Positions 17,142 through 25,572 of a DNA stretch of 38,545 nucleotides are shown piece after piece. Every line of letters begins with the position of its first letter. Positions within the stretch are counted from its first letter, which is position 1. Below the pieces are notes generated by a model. That model was not told the origin of the DNA, made no database searches, and saw nothing but the letters and a program-made list of their open reading frames with translations. The stretch is from Candidatus Aegiribacteria sp. (GTDB lineage Bacteria > Fermentibacterota > Fermentibacteria > Fermentibacterales > JCC-6). A program made the translations under genes and the position numbers. Where the stretch lies: the NCBI GenBank assembly GCA_013138965.1, contig WTBT01000084.1, positions 1-38,545 of the forward strand. The letters run 5' to 3'.

Positions 17142-17459
17142 AAGCAAATCAGTTAAAAAAGGGTAACGGTTTGCGGCTGATATAAGCGTGAAGGTAGATG
17201 TGCATTACTCGGAGAGGTCTGTTGATCTGCTCATTGAGCTACCGTGATCGAGAGGTGACGGGAAGGGTCGGTAGAAGTCAGCAGAGGGCACGGTACATGC
17301 GCAGGCTGGGTCGCGGGTGGAACCTGCGCAAGTTCATAGAGGAACTATACCCGCGCCAAGAAACTGATGAATAAGAGTATCATTCTGAAAAGAGCAAGGC
17401 ATTGCGTGCACAACGGACGTGGCTGTGGTAGTTGCGAAGTTATCGCCGCCCCGATTGGA
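17142..17459. other. Intergenic region with a possible gene relic
   Basis: This stretch of 318 bases lies between two convergent genes. A plus-strand frame 17255-17374 reads about 39 residues rich in Arg (RSQQRARYMRRLGRGWNLRK, then FIEELYPRQ). It looks protein-like but has no ribosome site or recognisable family. It may be a relic of a mobile element; no intron or transposon ends are evident. No convincing terminator was found. Confidence 0.25.
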
Positions 17460-19307
17460 TTAATTGCTTCTTCTTCTGTCAGCCAGGAGAAGCAGATTTT
17501 TTAAATCCTCTTTACTGCCCGCTGCAAGCCAATTCTTATCAAATTCAGGATTCTGCATTATTTCAGCGATAGCTGCCAGAATTTTCAGATGCAGGATTCG
17601 CTCTCCGGATGAACCTATAAGAACAAAAAGAATATGCACCACTTCATCATGGGGGAAAATAATTCCTGCTTTTGATCTCACTAGAAGAGCTTTAACGCCT
17701 TTTACACCCTTCATGCAAATATGGGGGATTGCCATTCCTTTCCGCAGAACAGTGCTGAATTCCTTCTCCCTCTCTACGAACTTTGTATAAATATCATGCG
17801 GCTCTGAATGCAGCTCTTCGGCCAGGAGATCTGAAATATCTTTGAAAAAATCATCCATATTTTTGACCTTTTCGATGTCAAGAACCATGGATTCTTCAAT
17901 GAGTTTATGAAATCTGTCTTTCGTAAGGTCGTCTCTCTTAATAACGATATCCCGCAGTTCAGTAAGGAGATTATCTGAGGTTAGCTCTTTATCCCTGGAA
18001 ACAAGCCTTTCTAAAACATAGATCAGGGCAGAATCCTGAGTGGTTCTTTTCTGAGCATAGAACCTGTACCAGAAGAATCCTGATAAAAGAAATATCAAGG
18101 TCAGAAAAACAATGAATGTGCCCATTTCAATTAATAGAAAAAGCCCTCCTAATATCCCCAAAACCTGCATATATGGATAAAAAGGAGAATGAAATTTAGG
18201 CTTGTAACTGAGAATTTTACTCTCTCTGAATAAAATCAAAGTTAAGTTCGCGAAAATATAGAGCAGGATCAGGATACTTGAAGCGACCTTAACCAGTAAT
18301 TCCAGTCTTAAGAACATGATAACCGAAACCATGAACAATCCGGTAAAGAGAATAGAAACGTAAGGAGTCTGAAATTTCAGACTCAATTTCTGGAATCCAG
18401 CAGGTAAAAGTTTGTCTCTGCTCATTCCCAATGGATATCTTGAAGCGGTCATGATCCCTGAATTGGCTGTAGAAATAAAGGCTAAGAATGCCCCGATGCT
18501 TATTACTATTTTCAAAGCGTTTCCCCCGAATACTCCAGCTCCGTCAGATATGGGAGTAAGGCTACCACTAAGGGTTTCAGGATTTAAGACACCTATAGTT
18601 ACAAAAATAACCAGGGCATAGAAAATCGAGGTAACAATCAGGGACAGGAACATGCCTAATGGAAGGTTTTTCCCCGGGTTCTTTGTCTCCTCAGCTAAGG
18701 CGGCAACCTTGGTCAATCCTCCGTATGAAATAAAAACAAAACTTGCAGTAGCGAATACAGGTCCTAATCCCCTGGAAAAGAGCGGTGTGAAGTGCTGAAG
18801 GTTTACTGCCCCGGAACCCCAGACAACATAGATCATAAGTATTCCAAGCAGCCCGATGACTAAAAACACCTGAAATCTTCCTGCTTCCTTTACGCCCAGC
18901 AGATTCAAAGCAACAAAGAATATGCAGCAGATCAGAGCAATGATTTCTATCGGGATTGGGGTTATGATGCTTAAATAAGCACCCATTCCTATCAGCGCAA
19001 ATGCTCCTTTTAAGCTTAATGAGAACCAGGTTGAAAATCCGGCAACGGTTCCTAGAAGAGGACCGAATCCTCTCATGATATAGAAATAGTCTCCACCGGC
19101 TTTCGGCATAGCGGTTGTCAATTCCGCCATGCTCAGCAGGGTAGGAATACAGAATATCCCTGCGATCATGTAAGAGATGATAACTGCCGGACCCGCTTGA
19201 GCAAAAGCTAATCCTGGAAGAATAAACAGCCCCGAGCTGATCATCGCTCCCGTTGCAACACAAAAGACATCCAGAACAGTGAGTCTTTTCTTCAGCTTAC
19301 CTTCCAT
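17460..19307 (-). CDS. APC-family amino acid permease fused to a PTS EIIA-like domain
   Basis: About 615 residues. Residues 1-420 form a 12-helix APC transporter: FCVATGAMISSGLFILPG in helix 1, a helix-2 region with PTLLSMAELTTAMPKAGGDY, and a helix-6 region with FISYGGLTKVAALAEE. Residues 440-615 are soluble and resemble the fructose/mannitol EIIA domain (PF00359): LTELRDIVIKRDDL, FVEREKEFSTVLRKGMAIPH with the active-site-type His, and VHILFVLIGS. The EIIA-like tail is likely regulatory, sensing phosphorylation or nucleotides, because APC carriers do not use PTS energy. The ATG at 19307 has GGAG nine bases upstream; TTG at 19328 is an alternative. The gene looks more AT-rich than its neighbours. 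The substrate is probably an amino acid or amine. Confidence 0.8.
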   Translation of the reverse strand: MEGKLKKRLTVLDVFCVATGAMISSGLFILPGLAFAQAGPAVIISYMIAGIFCIPTLLSMAELTTAMPKAGGDYFYIMRGFGPLLGTVAGFSTWFSLSLKGAFALIGMGAYLSIITPIPIEIIALICCIFFVALNLLGVKEAGRFQVFLVIGLLGILMIYVVWGSGAVNLQHFTPLFSRGLGPVFATASFVFISYGGLTKVAALAEETKNPGKNLPLGMFLSLIVTSIFYALVIFVTIGVLNPETLSGSLTPISDGAGVFGGNALKIVISIGAFLAFISTANSGIMTASRYPLGMSRDKLLPAGFQKLSLKFQTPYVSILFTGLFMVSVIMFLRLELLVKVASSILILLYIFANLTLILFRESKILSYKPKFHSPFYPYMQVLGILGGLFLLIEMGTFIVFLTLIFLLSGFFWYRFYAQKRTTQDSALIYVLERLVSRDKELTSDNLLTELRDIVIKRDDLTKDRFHKLIEESMVLDIEKVKNMDDFFKDISDLLAEELHSEPHDIYTKFVEREKEFSTVLRKGMAIPHICMKGVKGVKALLVRSKAGIIFPHDEVVHILFVLIGSSGERILHLKILAAIAEIMQNPEFDKNWLAAGSKEDLKNLLLLADRRRSN

Positions 19308-19328
19308 CGAAACGGCTCCATCCGTCAA

Positions 19329-19640
19329 ATAACACTGATTTCCAAACTCAGCCTGATTACCCCGGTAACCTGAGTAATTCCAATCTCAGAATAACCGGTT
19401 TTCAACCTATCCGCAATACCCTCGTATTCTCCTACTGCTGGCTCGATTCCAGTGCCTTTCTAGCCTACAGGCAGGTTGGGGTATATATTTCGCGAATAAA
19501 TACACGTCTGCAACTTGGGATTACACCAGTTCAGGCACATCATCCTGCCATGGAATGTAGTCTGCGTAGGGTTCGCAGACAAGTTCCAGAGGTTGTGGCG
19601 GTACCAAAGTTGCCGAAATCAGAAAAAACTACTCTCATAC
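19329..19640. other. Divergent intergenic region with inverted repeats
   Basis: This holds the upstream regions of the divergent permease and nuclease genes. An inverted repeat at 19551-19588 has TGGAA/TTCCA outer arms and a perfect 7-bp inner stem GTCTGCG/CGCAGAC (19560-19580). Small stems near the permease side include TTACC-CC-GGTAA and CTGAG/CTCAG (about 19352-19390). No coding sequence is recognised. Function is unknown; the larger repeat may be an operator or the relic of a mobile element end. Confidence 0.3.
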
Positions 19641-19641
19641 T

Positions 19642-19726
19642 TGACCTCTTTACATAAGGTCACTGTCTAATCATTTTAGCTTTGAGGATTTGTCGTTATA
19701 ATGATTAAAAACCATATGCGTGGAGG
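19642..19726 (+). promoter_or_regulatory. Promoter and start region of the SAP/PD-(D/E)XK nuclease gene
   Basis: TATAAT (19697-19702) is a perfect -10 box; its -35 partner is weak. It includes the ATG at 19701, so that ATG cannot be the start, and GGAGG (19722-19726) directs translation to the ATG at 19734. Upstream, TGACCT (19642-19647) and AGGTCA (19657-19662) form a perfect 6-bp inverted repeat that could bind a regulator. Confidence 0.5.
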
Positions 19727-19733
19727 ATCTCTT

Positions 19734-21281
19734 ATGAACTTTGTTGAGATTGTGAAAGATGTATATCCTATGGCTGCTTTGAAAAGGATTGCAGGAGCAC
19801 ATGTTGTTGACCATCGAAACTTAAAAGAAGAGGAACTAAGGGATGCAATTGTAAAAATAAAGCCTCAGTACACTCATGAGGAAACAGTCTTTGAACTTAT
19901 TGAAGATGTATTCCATCGAACCAGTGATCTTTCAATAAGAGTTATATCAAAAATTATCTTAGACGATATTCTTCTTGAAGAAATTGGTTATGGACTGCCC
20001 GTTGAAGATTTAGAGGAAAGGGTAATAGCAATTGAGCAATCAATTGTAGACAGATCAAATGAAACAGACTTGGCTGAATTAGCTGATGGGAAAAATACTG
20101 AGTTTTATACAAATCTGGAACTGTATAACTTTGTACTGGGTGTTGCCTGGGAACACAGAAATACAAAATCGCCTGATGAAGCGAATCTTCTAAGAAAACT
20201 AAGAAACCGCTTGGCGATCACACATACAAAGCACAGGATTCTAGAAGCAAAACTTGGAAAATTCCCCAAGCCGAATAATGAACTCCATACTCGACAGGAG
20301 ATCAGAGAGGTCAGGAAGGAGCTTCAAAGAAAAGGACTTATCTTTGAGATAAGGAATGAGAATAAAATCTCATTCGATATACTTCCTGAAGAGCTTGCGG
20401 AAGTGATGCAATCCATTTTCCAGAAAGATATGAGAACTGATGGCTATAGGATAATGCTGGGATACAAACTGTTCAGAAAGAAGGATACACTCAGGAAGAT
20501 ATTGAAGACTGCAAAGGTCGAATCTAAGAAAACTGAAAAGAACGATGATTTGATTAACAAGATCGTCGCTAGAATTCGGCCTTATGACTGTCTGTGCAAT
20601 TTCAATAACGATGAGTTGCACGATTGGTGTGATGATATCGACCAGCCTGTTAGTGGCACCAAGGATCAAAGATGTGAAAGGCTAATCGAATACTATGATT
20701 CTATGCAGATTCGGAATCCTGAAGAGGCTGACGATGAGCGTAGAATCTGGTTTGATGTGTTTGAGTCACTTGCTTCAAGGGATAGGAAGCTCTTGCGTGC
20801 AGAAGGAGTGATTGACAAGGATTTGGAGATTGAAACAAAGTTTGAGAAGGCTACGGAGTTTCTTTTCGAGGTCATGAATCATACACCGTTGAATCAGCCA
20901 GGAACTAACAAGCCTGATGGACTCCTAAGCTTTAAAGACATGTACATAATGTGGGATAATAAGAGCAAGGAAGCTCCCTCAGCGGTAGATTTGCATACCC
21001 ATCTTAATCAATTTAACGGCTACATGGAAGCGTCAAACAAGCATGTTCCTATTTTCCTTGTGATTGCTCCGATTTTTACGGAAGTGTCAGAATCAATAGC
21101 AGTGAGATATGCAGCGGAAAACATTGGTAGGAATATTGTTCTTATTACTGCATCTGAGTTGAAGGGATTGGCCTTGGAATGGGGAAGCGACGCAAATAAG
21201 CGTAAAGACGAACCTTTCCCGCTTGGTCTTCTTGCACGACCGGGAAGATTTAGGCGCTCAGCACTGGGCTGCCTTTTCTAA
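19734..21281 (+). CDS. Predicted nuclease with SAP-like segment and PD-(D/E)XK motif
   Basis: This 515-residue protein is not a family I can name. Residues about 70-230 are helical, with HTRQEIREVRKELQRKGLIF suggesting a winged-helix-like or coiled region. Residues about 285-325 (FNNDELHDWCDDIDQPVSGT, then KDQRCERLIEYYDS) resemble a SAP domain, a DNA-binding helix pair. The C-terminal part has NKPDG (D395) then MWDNKSK (D408-N-K410), a good PD-(D/E)XK endonuclease signature, preceded by a helix with EFLFEVMNH (Glu) and followed by a hydrophobic strand PIFLVIAPIF. I infer a restriction-like endonuclease. No methyltransferase or specificity gene is adjacent, so it would be a standalone defence or DNA-repair nuclease. 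Base composition looks AT-richer than neighbours, compatible with transfer. Confidence 0.6.
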   Translation: MNFVEIVKDVYPMAALKRIAGAHVVDHRNLKEEELRDAIVKIKPQYTHEETVFELIEDVFHRTSDLSIRVISKIILDDILLEEIGYGLPVEDLEERVIAIEQSIVDRSNETDLAELADGKNTEFYTNLELYNFVLGVAWEHRNTKSPDEANLLRKLRNRLAITHTKHRILEAKLGKFPKPNNELHTRQEIREVRKELQRKGLIFEIRNENKISFDILPEELAEVMQSIFQKDMRTDGYRIMLGYKLFRKKDTLRKILKTAKVESKKTEKNDDLINKIVARIRPYDCLCNFNNDELHDWCDDIDQPVSGTKDQRCERLIEYYDSMQIRNPEEADDERRIWFDVFESLASRDRKLLRAEGVIDKDLEIETKFEKATEFLFEVMNHTPLNQPGTNKPDGLLSFKDMYIMWDNKSKEAPSAVDLHTHLNQFNGYMEASNKHVPIFLVIAPIFTEVSESIAVRYAAENIGRNIVLITASELKGLALEWGSDANKRKDEPFPLGLLARPGRFRRSALGCLF

Positions 21282-21531
21282 GAACTGAAGGCTCCGTCCG
21301 CTGTGGCAACCTCCTTCTGGAATGGAGTCGGGCTTCCAGCCGAGACCTGCATGGACCTTACTGGCGAGGGGTTCATACCAATGCCAGATGAAGGAGTTGA
21401 TGTCGGTCAGTCCGTATGCCGGATCAATTACACATCGACATGAAGCCGGATCCTGCTCCATTGCAAATCCCGGAATGAGAATTAACGTATCCTGCTTCAG
21501 GGATATTATTATGTGAATATTTGATTTTCAT
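21258..21531 (-). pseudogene. Small decayed or very short gene, unknown
   Basis: On the minus strand an ATG at 21531 has a perfect AGGAGG (21539-21544) seven bases upstream and opens a 35-codon frame to TGA 21424-21426 (starting MKIKYSHNNIPEAG, rich in Gly, Ser and Asn). An overlapping frame continues protein-like from there (DPAYGLTDINSFIWHWYEPL, LGWKPDSIPEGG) to a stop at 21258. This suggests one gene of about 85 residues broken by a frameshift near 21485. The family is not recognised. Alternatively the 35-residue peptide is the true product. It converges with the nuclease gene and overlaps its last 24 bases. Confidence 0.3.
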
Positions 21532-21804
21532 GGGCAAACCTCCTCATTGTTTTAGTGCCGGGTTTTTCGCGGTGCTCTGACTCGTACAGAAAATGAAGAG
21601 GATATTCCATGTCCGATTATTCCAGTGAGCTGTTGACATAGCTGTTCTGGAGATCTTCACTCAGGATCACAGTACTGGACACCATGGACACCAGAGGACA
21701 TATAATTATGGCCAGTAAGGCCTTCAGGGATTCATTTCCTAAGGTGATCAGGATACTCGAAGATGGTATTGAAAGTTAACTGAGAACGCGCAGAGGAGGG
21801 TGAA

Positions 21805-22197
21805 GTGAAGAAAAAACTGCTGATAATTCTTGCAGTGATAATTGGAATTCTGATAATCGGCGGAGGATTTTTCAAGATCCGCTACGATAAGATGGTTCGG
21901 ACCTTCAGGGAAGAGAGGGTAGAGGCGGTAAACCTGCAGGAGATCGAGGATGGTGTTTACTCGGGGAGTTTCCGGGAATTTCTTGTCTCGGTTACCCTGG
22001 ATGTAACGGTGTCTGATAACCGGATTACCGATATTGAAATAGTTGAACAGCAGGGCGGACCCGGCTACGAAGCTGAAGAGACGCTTGAGCGTATCCTTGA
22101 AGCTCAGAGCCCCGTTGTTGACGTAGTTTCGGGGGCAACCGGAAGCAGCAGGTGTATCATGATTGCTGTTTATAAAGCATTATCTGATAAGAACTAA
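21805..22197 (+). CDS. FMN-binding domain protein with flavinylation-type motif
   Basis: This 130-residue protein has one N-terminal membrane anchor (LLIILAVIIGILIIGGGFF) followed by an FMN_bind domain (PF04205). The domain starts IEDGVYSGSF and ends VVSGATGSSRCIM. The Thr in SGATGSS is where ApbE-type transferases link FMN covalently in NqrC/RnfG relatives, so the protein probably carries an extracytoplasmic flavin that shuttles electrons. No ApbE or Rnf genes are adjacent. The start is GTG at 21805, with GGAGGG four bases upstream. It is a minimal single-domain version, useful for extracellular or membrane electron transfer. Confidence 0.8.
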   Translation: MKKKLLIILAVIIGILIIGGGFFKIRYDKMVRTFREERVEAVNLQEIEDGVYSGSFREFLVSVTLDVTVSDNRITDIEIVEQQGGPGYEAEETLERILEAQSPVVDVVSGATGSSRCIMIAVYKALSDKN

Positions 22198-22274
22198 AGA
22201 GATTGGCAATACAGGGGCTCGTTTGTATTCTGCCGTAGATATCTTTCATCCATTAATGAAAGCAGGAAGATTGT

Positions 22275-22649
22275 ATGAGCGCAGAATATGGAAGTATCGC
22301 TGAAGGTAGTCTGCTCTTCCAGGAGCAGTACGCCATGGCACAATCACAGAAGAACGGCTGGACGAAATCGGTCAATACCTGGAAATGCATAACAGTGAGT
22401 CTTTCGGCCACCCGCCTTCAGGTAAAACTCCACGGTCTTTTCAGCTTGCTGGTCAAGCCATTCAATGCTGACCTTGATCACGTAATTCTCATTAACGATA
22501 TCAGGTCGGTCGTGAAGAAGAGGAACTATTTCGGATACAATGAAATCTCAGTCGTATTCAGCCTTCGATCGGGAGGTGAGCGGGAACTGCTCCTTTACCT
22601 CAAGAGGGGGGAGGAATTCCTCAACCTTCTTAACAGCATGATGAGTTAA
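22275..22649 (+). CDS. Hypothetical protein, possibly PH/GRAM-like
   Basis: This 124-residue protein has no signal peptide or membrane segment. Its alternation of short strands (WKCITVSLSATRLQVKL, DLDHVILINDIRSVVKK, NEISVVFSLRSGG, RELLLYLK) ending in one helix (EEFLNLLNSMM) looks like a bacterial pleckstrin/GRAM-type barrel, but this is a shape-based guess. AGGA seven bases upstream supports the ATG at 22275. Its stop overlaps the end of the convergent flippase-like gene by four bases. Confidence 0.5.
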   Translation: MSAEYGSIAEGSLLFQEQYAMAQSQKNGWTKSVNTWKCITVSLSATRLQVKLHGLFSLLVKPFNADLDHVILINDIRSVVKKRNYFGYNEISVVFSLRSGGERELLLYLKRGEEFLNLLNSMMS

Positions 22650-23758
22650 GCTGGAGGCAGTTTCTTTTTCAGGGATGAACCTGCCTCTTTGAAGACCACG
22701 ATGGCACCCAGTATCACAGGTATGTAGAGGATGAAGAAACGCTGAAGAAGGGTGAAGATGCCGAGTGTATCCGCACTCATCACCAATGCCATGAGAGCAG
22801 CAATACTCAGTTCAGCCACACCGCTCGCTCCGGGACTCGGAGAAAAGTAGCAGATGAAGAGAACCAGCGCCTGAATGCAGAGTACCTGAACCAGATGCCC
22901 GGAAGATCCCAACCCAAGCATTATGAAATATGCAAGGAAGAACTTGTTCAGATAGAGTACGCAGGTAAGGAAGATGGCCAGGAGCAGGATGAACGGATGC
23001 TCATTGACAAAGAGTCTGCATGAGTTCTTGTACGCGGTCACTTCAGTGATAAGTCTCTTGGTTATTCTGTTGATTCTGTTCTCGAATCTGGGTAACCGGG
23101 AGCAGAGTTTCTTCGCCAGCCCTGTCGCGAGCTTCACCATGAGGTCCGGTTTCAGTACTATCAGTATGAAAACAACAAGCTGAATAGCAAATACGGTGAA
23201 ACAGAAAATGACCAGGTCATGCATCGTTTTGCTGAATGAGTCACTGAGTACGCTGAGTGAGAAAACTGCCGCAACGATGAAAAAGATCAAGGTTGCAAGG
23301 TAGTTCAGAATGCTGACTGATATGGATTTTCCAACCGAAACACCAGCCCTGTAGTAGATGTACAGCTGAGCTGGCCCTCCTCCACTCTGAGATGGAGTGA
23401 CCGCTCCCATAAAGATGTTTGCAACGTTTGCCCGGAAACTCACCATGAATCTTAACCCCGGATATAGTTTTCTGAAGTAGATGTGATTCCTGAGAGCACC
23501 CATGCACATATCCCCGATAGATAGAACCAATACTACAGCAATGTAAACGAGGTTGAAGTTCTCGAGAGCTTTCATCGTATCGCCGGTATGTGTTTTCAGA
23601 AATATGGCAGTGAGTGCGCCGCCGCTCAGAAGGATGAAGAGGATAAGTCCCTTTCGTATTTTAGCTTTATCGAACCCCTTTACTTCCGGCGGCTGACCAG
23701 TTGTCAGCAGTCCCCCTGCCTCAATTCCTTTTTCCTCAGACAAGTGAGACCCCGTCAA
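22646..23758 (-). CDS. Flippase-like membrane protein (LPG synthase TM region/UPF0104)
   Basis: About 370 residues with 7-8 membrane segments. It matches PF03706 (the membrane part of lysylphosphatidylglycerol synthase, and YbhN/AglD-like proteins): NIFMGAVTPSQSGGGPAQLY in the first half and YFSPSPGASGVAELS in the second are the two family motifs. The soluble aminoacyl-transfer domain of MprF is absent, so it may flip or accept a lipid-linked substrate. The N-terminus is uncertain: the frame opens at TTG 23758 and another TTG lies at 23743; both overlap the end of the upstream phosphodiesterase gene, so the two are probably coupled. Together they suggest membrane lipid modification. Confidence 0.75.
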   Translation of the reverse strand: MTGSHLSEEKGIEAGGLLTTGQPPEVKGFDKAKIRKGLILFILLSGGALTAIFLKTHTGDTMKALENFNLVYIAVVLVLSIGDMCMGALRNHIYFRKLYPGLRFMVSFRANVANIFMGAVTPSQSGGGPAQLYIYYRAGVSVGKSISVSILNYLATLIFFIVAAVFSLSVLSDSFSKTMHDLVIFCFTVFAIQLVVFILIVLKPDLMVKLATGLAKKLCSRLPRFENRINRITKRLITEVTAYKNSCRLFVNEHPFILLLAIFLTCVLYLNKFFLAYFIMLGLGSSGHLVQVLCIQALVLFICYFSPSPGASGVAELSIAALMALVMSADTLGIFTLLQRFFILYIPVILGAIVVFKEAGSSLKKKLPPA

Positions 23759-25148
23759 TGTTGCCTGGCATTTCCCGGCCGGCCCATTTCAGTATGGAAG
23801 GGAAGAAATCTGCCGTTCTCGTTGCTCTATTCATCCAGTCAATTCTGTTCATTATGAATGGAACGATCATATGTTCGCGGCACAGTGAACCGTGAGTTCC
23901 ATGATGCTCCGGCCATTCCCAGTTATCTCTCAGATCGTAGCCGTTTTTTGAAGTTACCAGGACATCGCCTGTACGCGCTGACAAGAATATCTGGGCTATC
24001 TGAACGAGAGCGTCAGGATATTCAGAATCTATTGTTATCTCAAGTGATTCCATATGATTTAATGGTTGTGACATCTCTCCGAGTCCCAGCGGGTCTCCGG
24101 TCTGGGGAAGGTATGTGAAGCCCTCCGCTGTTCTGCATACCTGTGCTCTGCCGCACGATGATTCGACTGAGAATATCTCGTCCGATTCCCTCCATGCGAG
24201 AAAATCGACTTCCTGTCTTTCAATGAGTTCAGGAAGAAGCGAGCCCATCGAATCGTATACTTCCCTGCCGCTTAAAGGCCTGTCCGGAATAATATCATGC
24301 AGGTATACATGTCCCATGGCGTTGCCTGATATCATTACCGAAACATCCGGTTTGCTTTTAAATATCAACGGATAACTGAGAGTATTCCGGCCCCTCTCAC
24401 TGAAGAAGTCGGCCAGGTCGAAGTGTGTATGTGTTGAAGTAAGCCCGTGGTCTGAAGAGATAATGAGAAGAGTGTTCTGCCATCTGCCCTGTTTTTTCAG
24501 TTTTGCCACCGCTTCGCCTATATATCCGTCAACATTGATGTACGCCTGAATAGTGTCATCATCGAATGGGTCATGGATGTGTGAGAAACTGTCAACAGCG
24601 GGAAATACGGCGAATATGAAGTCCGGTCTGTCATCGAGACACTTCATTAACTTCTTATGACCAGCTGCATCGACCCTGTGCCATTTGTCATTCAGGTGGG
24701 CTGTCAGGTAGTGAAAAAGCTTGCTGTTCTTTGTAAGATCTCTGTCAGCGCCAAGGCTTCTTGTTATCATGGAGTAGATATTGCGGGAATTGTCGAACAA
24801 TTCGTGAAGTGTTCTTCTGTCGGCTGGAAGGTCACTGTTGAACCACGGCCCTTCAATACCGTTGTAACTTCGAAGGCGGTACTTTCCAATCTTCCTGCAA
24901 GCAAATTCCTTCTTATCCAGCCACCTGATACCGGGGATATCAGCAGCGCCCGGGAAGCAGCCCAGAAGGAATGGAAGGTATGCTGGACCTGTCGTGGATG
25001 TGAAGCAGGAGGATGCCTTTCTGAAAACGCCCGGCTCCACAACCTCTCTACGGATGTTGGGCAGCTGTCCCTCATTCATAAGACGCTTCATCACATCCGG
25101 CCGGGCACCATCTATCAGATAGAAAAGTACAAGAGGATCATTTTTCAT
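23736..25148 (-). CDS. Alkaline-phosphatase-superfamily phosphodiesterase
   Basis: About 470 residues in the type I phosphodiesterase/nucleotide pyrophosphatase family (PF01663). Metal-site motifs in order are FYLIDGARPD (Asp), SCFTSTTGPAYLPFL (nucleophile Thr), FPAVDSFSHIHD (Asp and His), IISSDHGLTSTHTHFD (Asp-His and a further His) and EHHGTHGS (final His). The enzyme probably uses two zinc ions. There is no clear signal peptide, so it may act in the cytoplasm. The ATG at 25148 places the first strand at the N-terminus; GTG at 25184 would add 12 polar residues. Neither has a good ribosome site. It is coupled to the downstream flippase-like gene, so a lipid headgroup is a plausible substrate (inference). 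Confidence 0.78.
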   Translation of the reverse strand: MKNDPLVLFYLIDGARPDVMKRLMNEGQLPNIRREVVEPGVFRKASSCFTSTTGPAYLPFLLGCFPGAADIPGIRWLDKKEFACRKIGKYRLRSYNGIEGPWFNSDLPADRRTLHELFDNSRNIYSMITRSLGADRDLTKNSKLFHYLTAHLNDKWHRVDAAGHKKLMKCLDDRPDFIFAVFPAVDSFSHIHDPFDDDTIQAYINVDGYIGEAVAKLKKQGRWQNTLLIISSDHGLTSTHTHFDLADFFSERGRNTLSYPLIFKSKPDVSVMISGNAMGHVYLHDIIPDRPLSGREVYDSMGSLLPELIERQEVDFLAWRESDEIFSVESSCGRAQVCRTAEGFTYLPQTGDPLGLGEMSQPLNHMESLEITIDSEYPDALVQIAQIFLSARTGDVLVTSKNGYDLRDNWEWPEHHGTHGSLCREHMIVPFIMNRIDWMNRATRTADFFPSILKWAGREMPGNIDGVSLV

Positions 25149-25184
25149 GGGTTGTGTCTGGTTTCTTTCATCAGTATCAGCCAC

Positions 25185-25572
25185 AGATCATCGCAGTACT
25201 GGTTTGCAGGCTGGAAAACGGATATTCATTTTTCCGGCTGCGCTGCCTGTGGCGTTTCACAGTCATCCTGTCAATTACTACAAGATTCGGATAATCAGTA
25301 GATACCCTGTTGGTGTCAACCCTGCATGATGAATTCCGGACACAACAGAAAAGGCGGGACATTGGTCCAGTCTTACCAGATTTTGGCTCCATCAAGACAT
25401 GCGTTTCCTCGTATCAGCTCATTGACATGGTTTTGACTTGCCTGCATGCTATTTTTTCCAGTAGAAATAATTTTCCTTGCGGATCATTATACTCTTATGA
25501 ATAAAGATAAGTTAGAGATATCAGTGATGTTCTGCATTAAATAAGTCGGATTGTAACAATTAGGAGGTTAAA
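25185..25572. other. Intergenic region upstream of the C25 peptidase
   Basis: This 388-base divergent gap holds the first copy of a 24-bp direct repeat (25351-25374) and a small GTTG-GTGT-CAAC hairpin near 25310. No RNA gene or complete ORF is recognised. The ribosome site of the peptidase gene (AGGAGG) lies at its right end. I find no good sigma-70 promoter pair. Confidence 0.35.
25351..25374 (+). repeat. 24-bp direct repeat, copy 1
   Basis: The 24 bases from AAGGCGGGAC to CCAGTCTT are identical to 27829-27852. The two copies lie on either side of the C25 peptidase gene, 2.48 kb apart. The core GGAC-ATTG-GTCC can form a 4-bp stem. Bases outside the 24 differ. Confidence 0.7.

Noticed and set aside
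17142-17459. Group II intron or transposon remnant
   Set aside because: A short Arg-rich frame hints at it, but no domain V-like hairpin, inverted ends or maturase motifs could be recognised.
21685-21779. Plus-strand fragment ending FRDSFPKVIRILEDGIES, resembling part of IS256/Mutator transposases
   Set aside because: Only about 18 residues resemble the family and no catalytic residues or repeats are present; too little to call.
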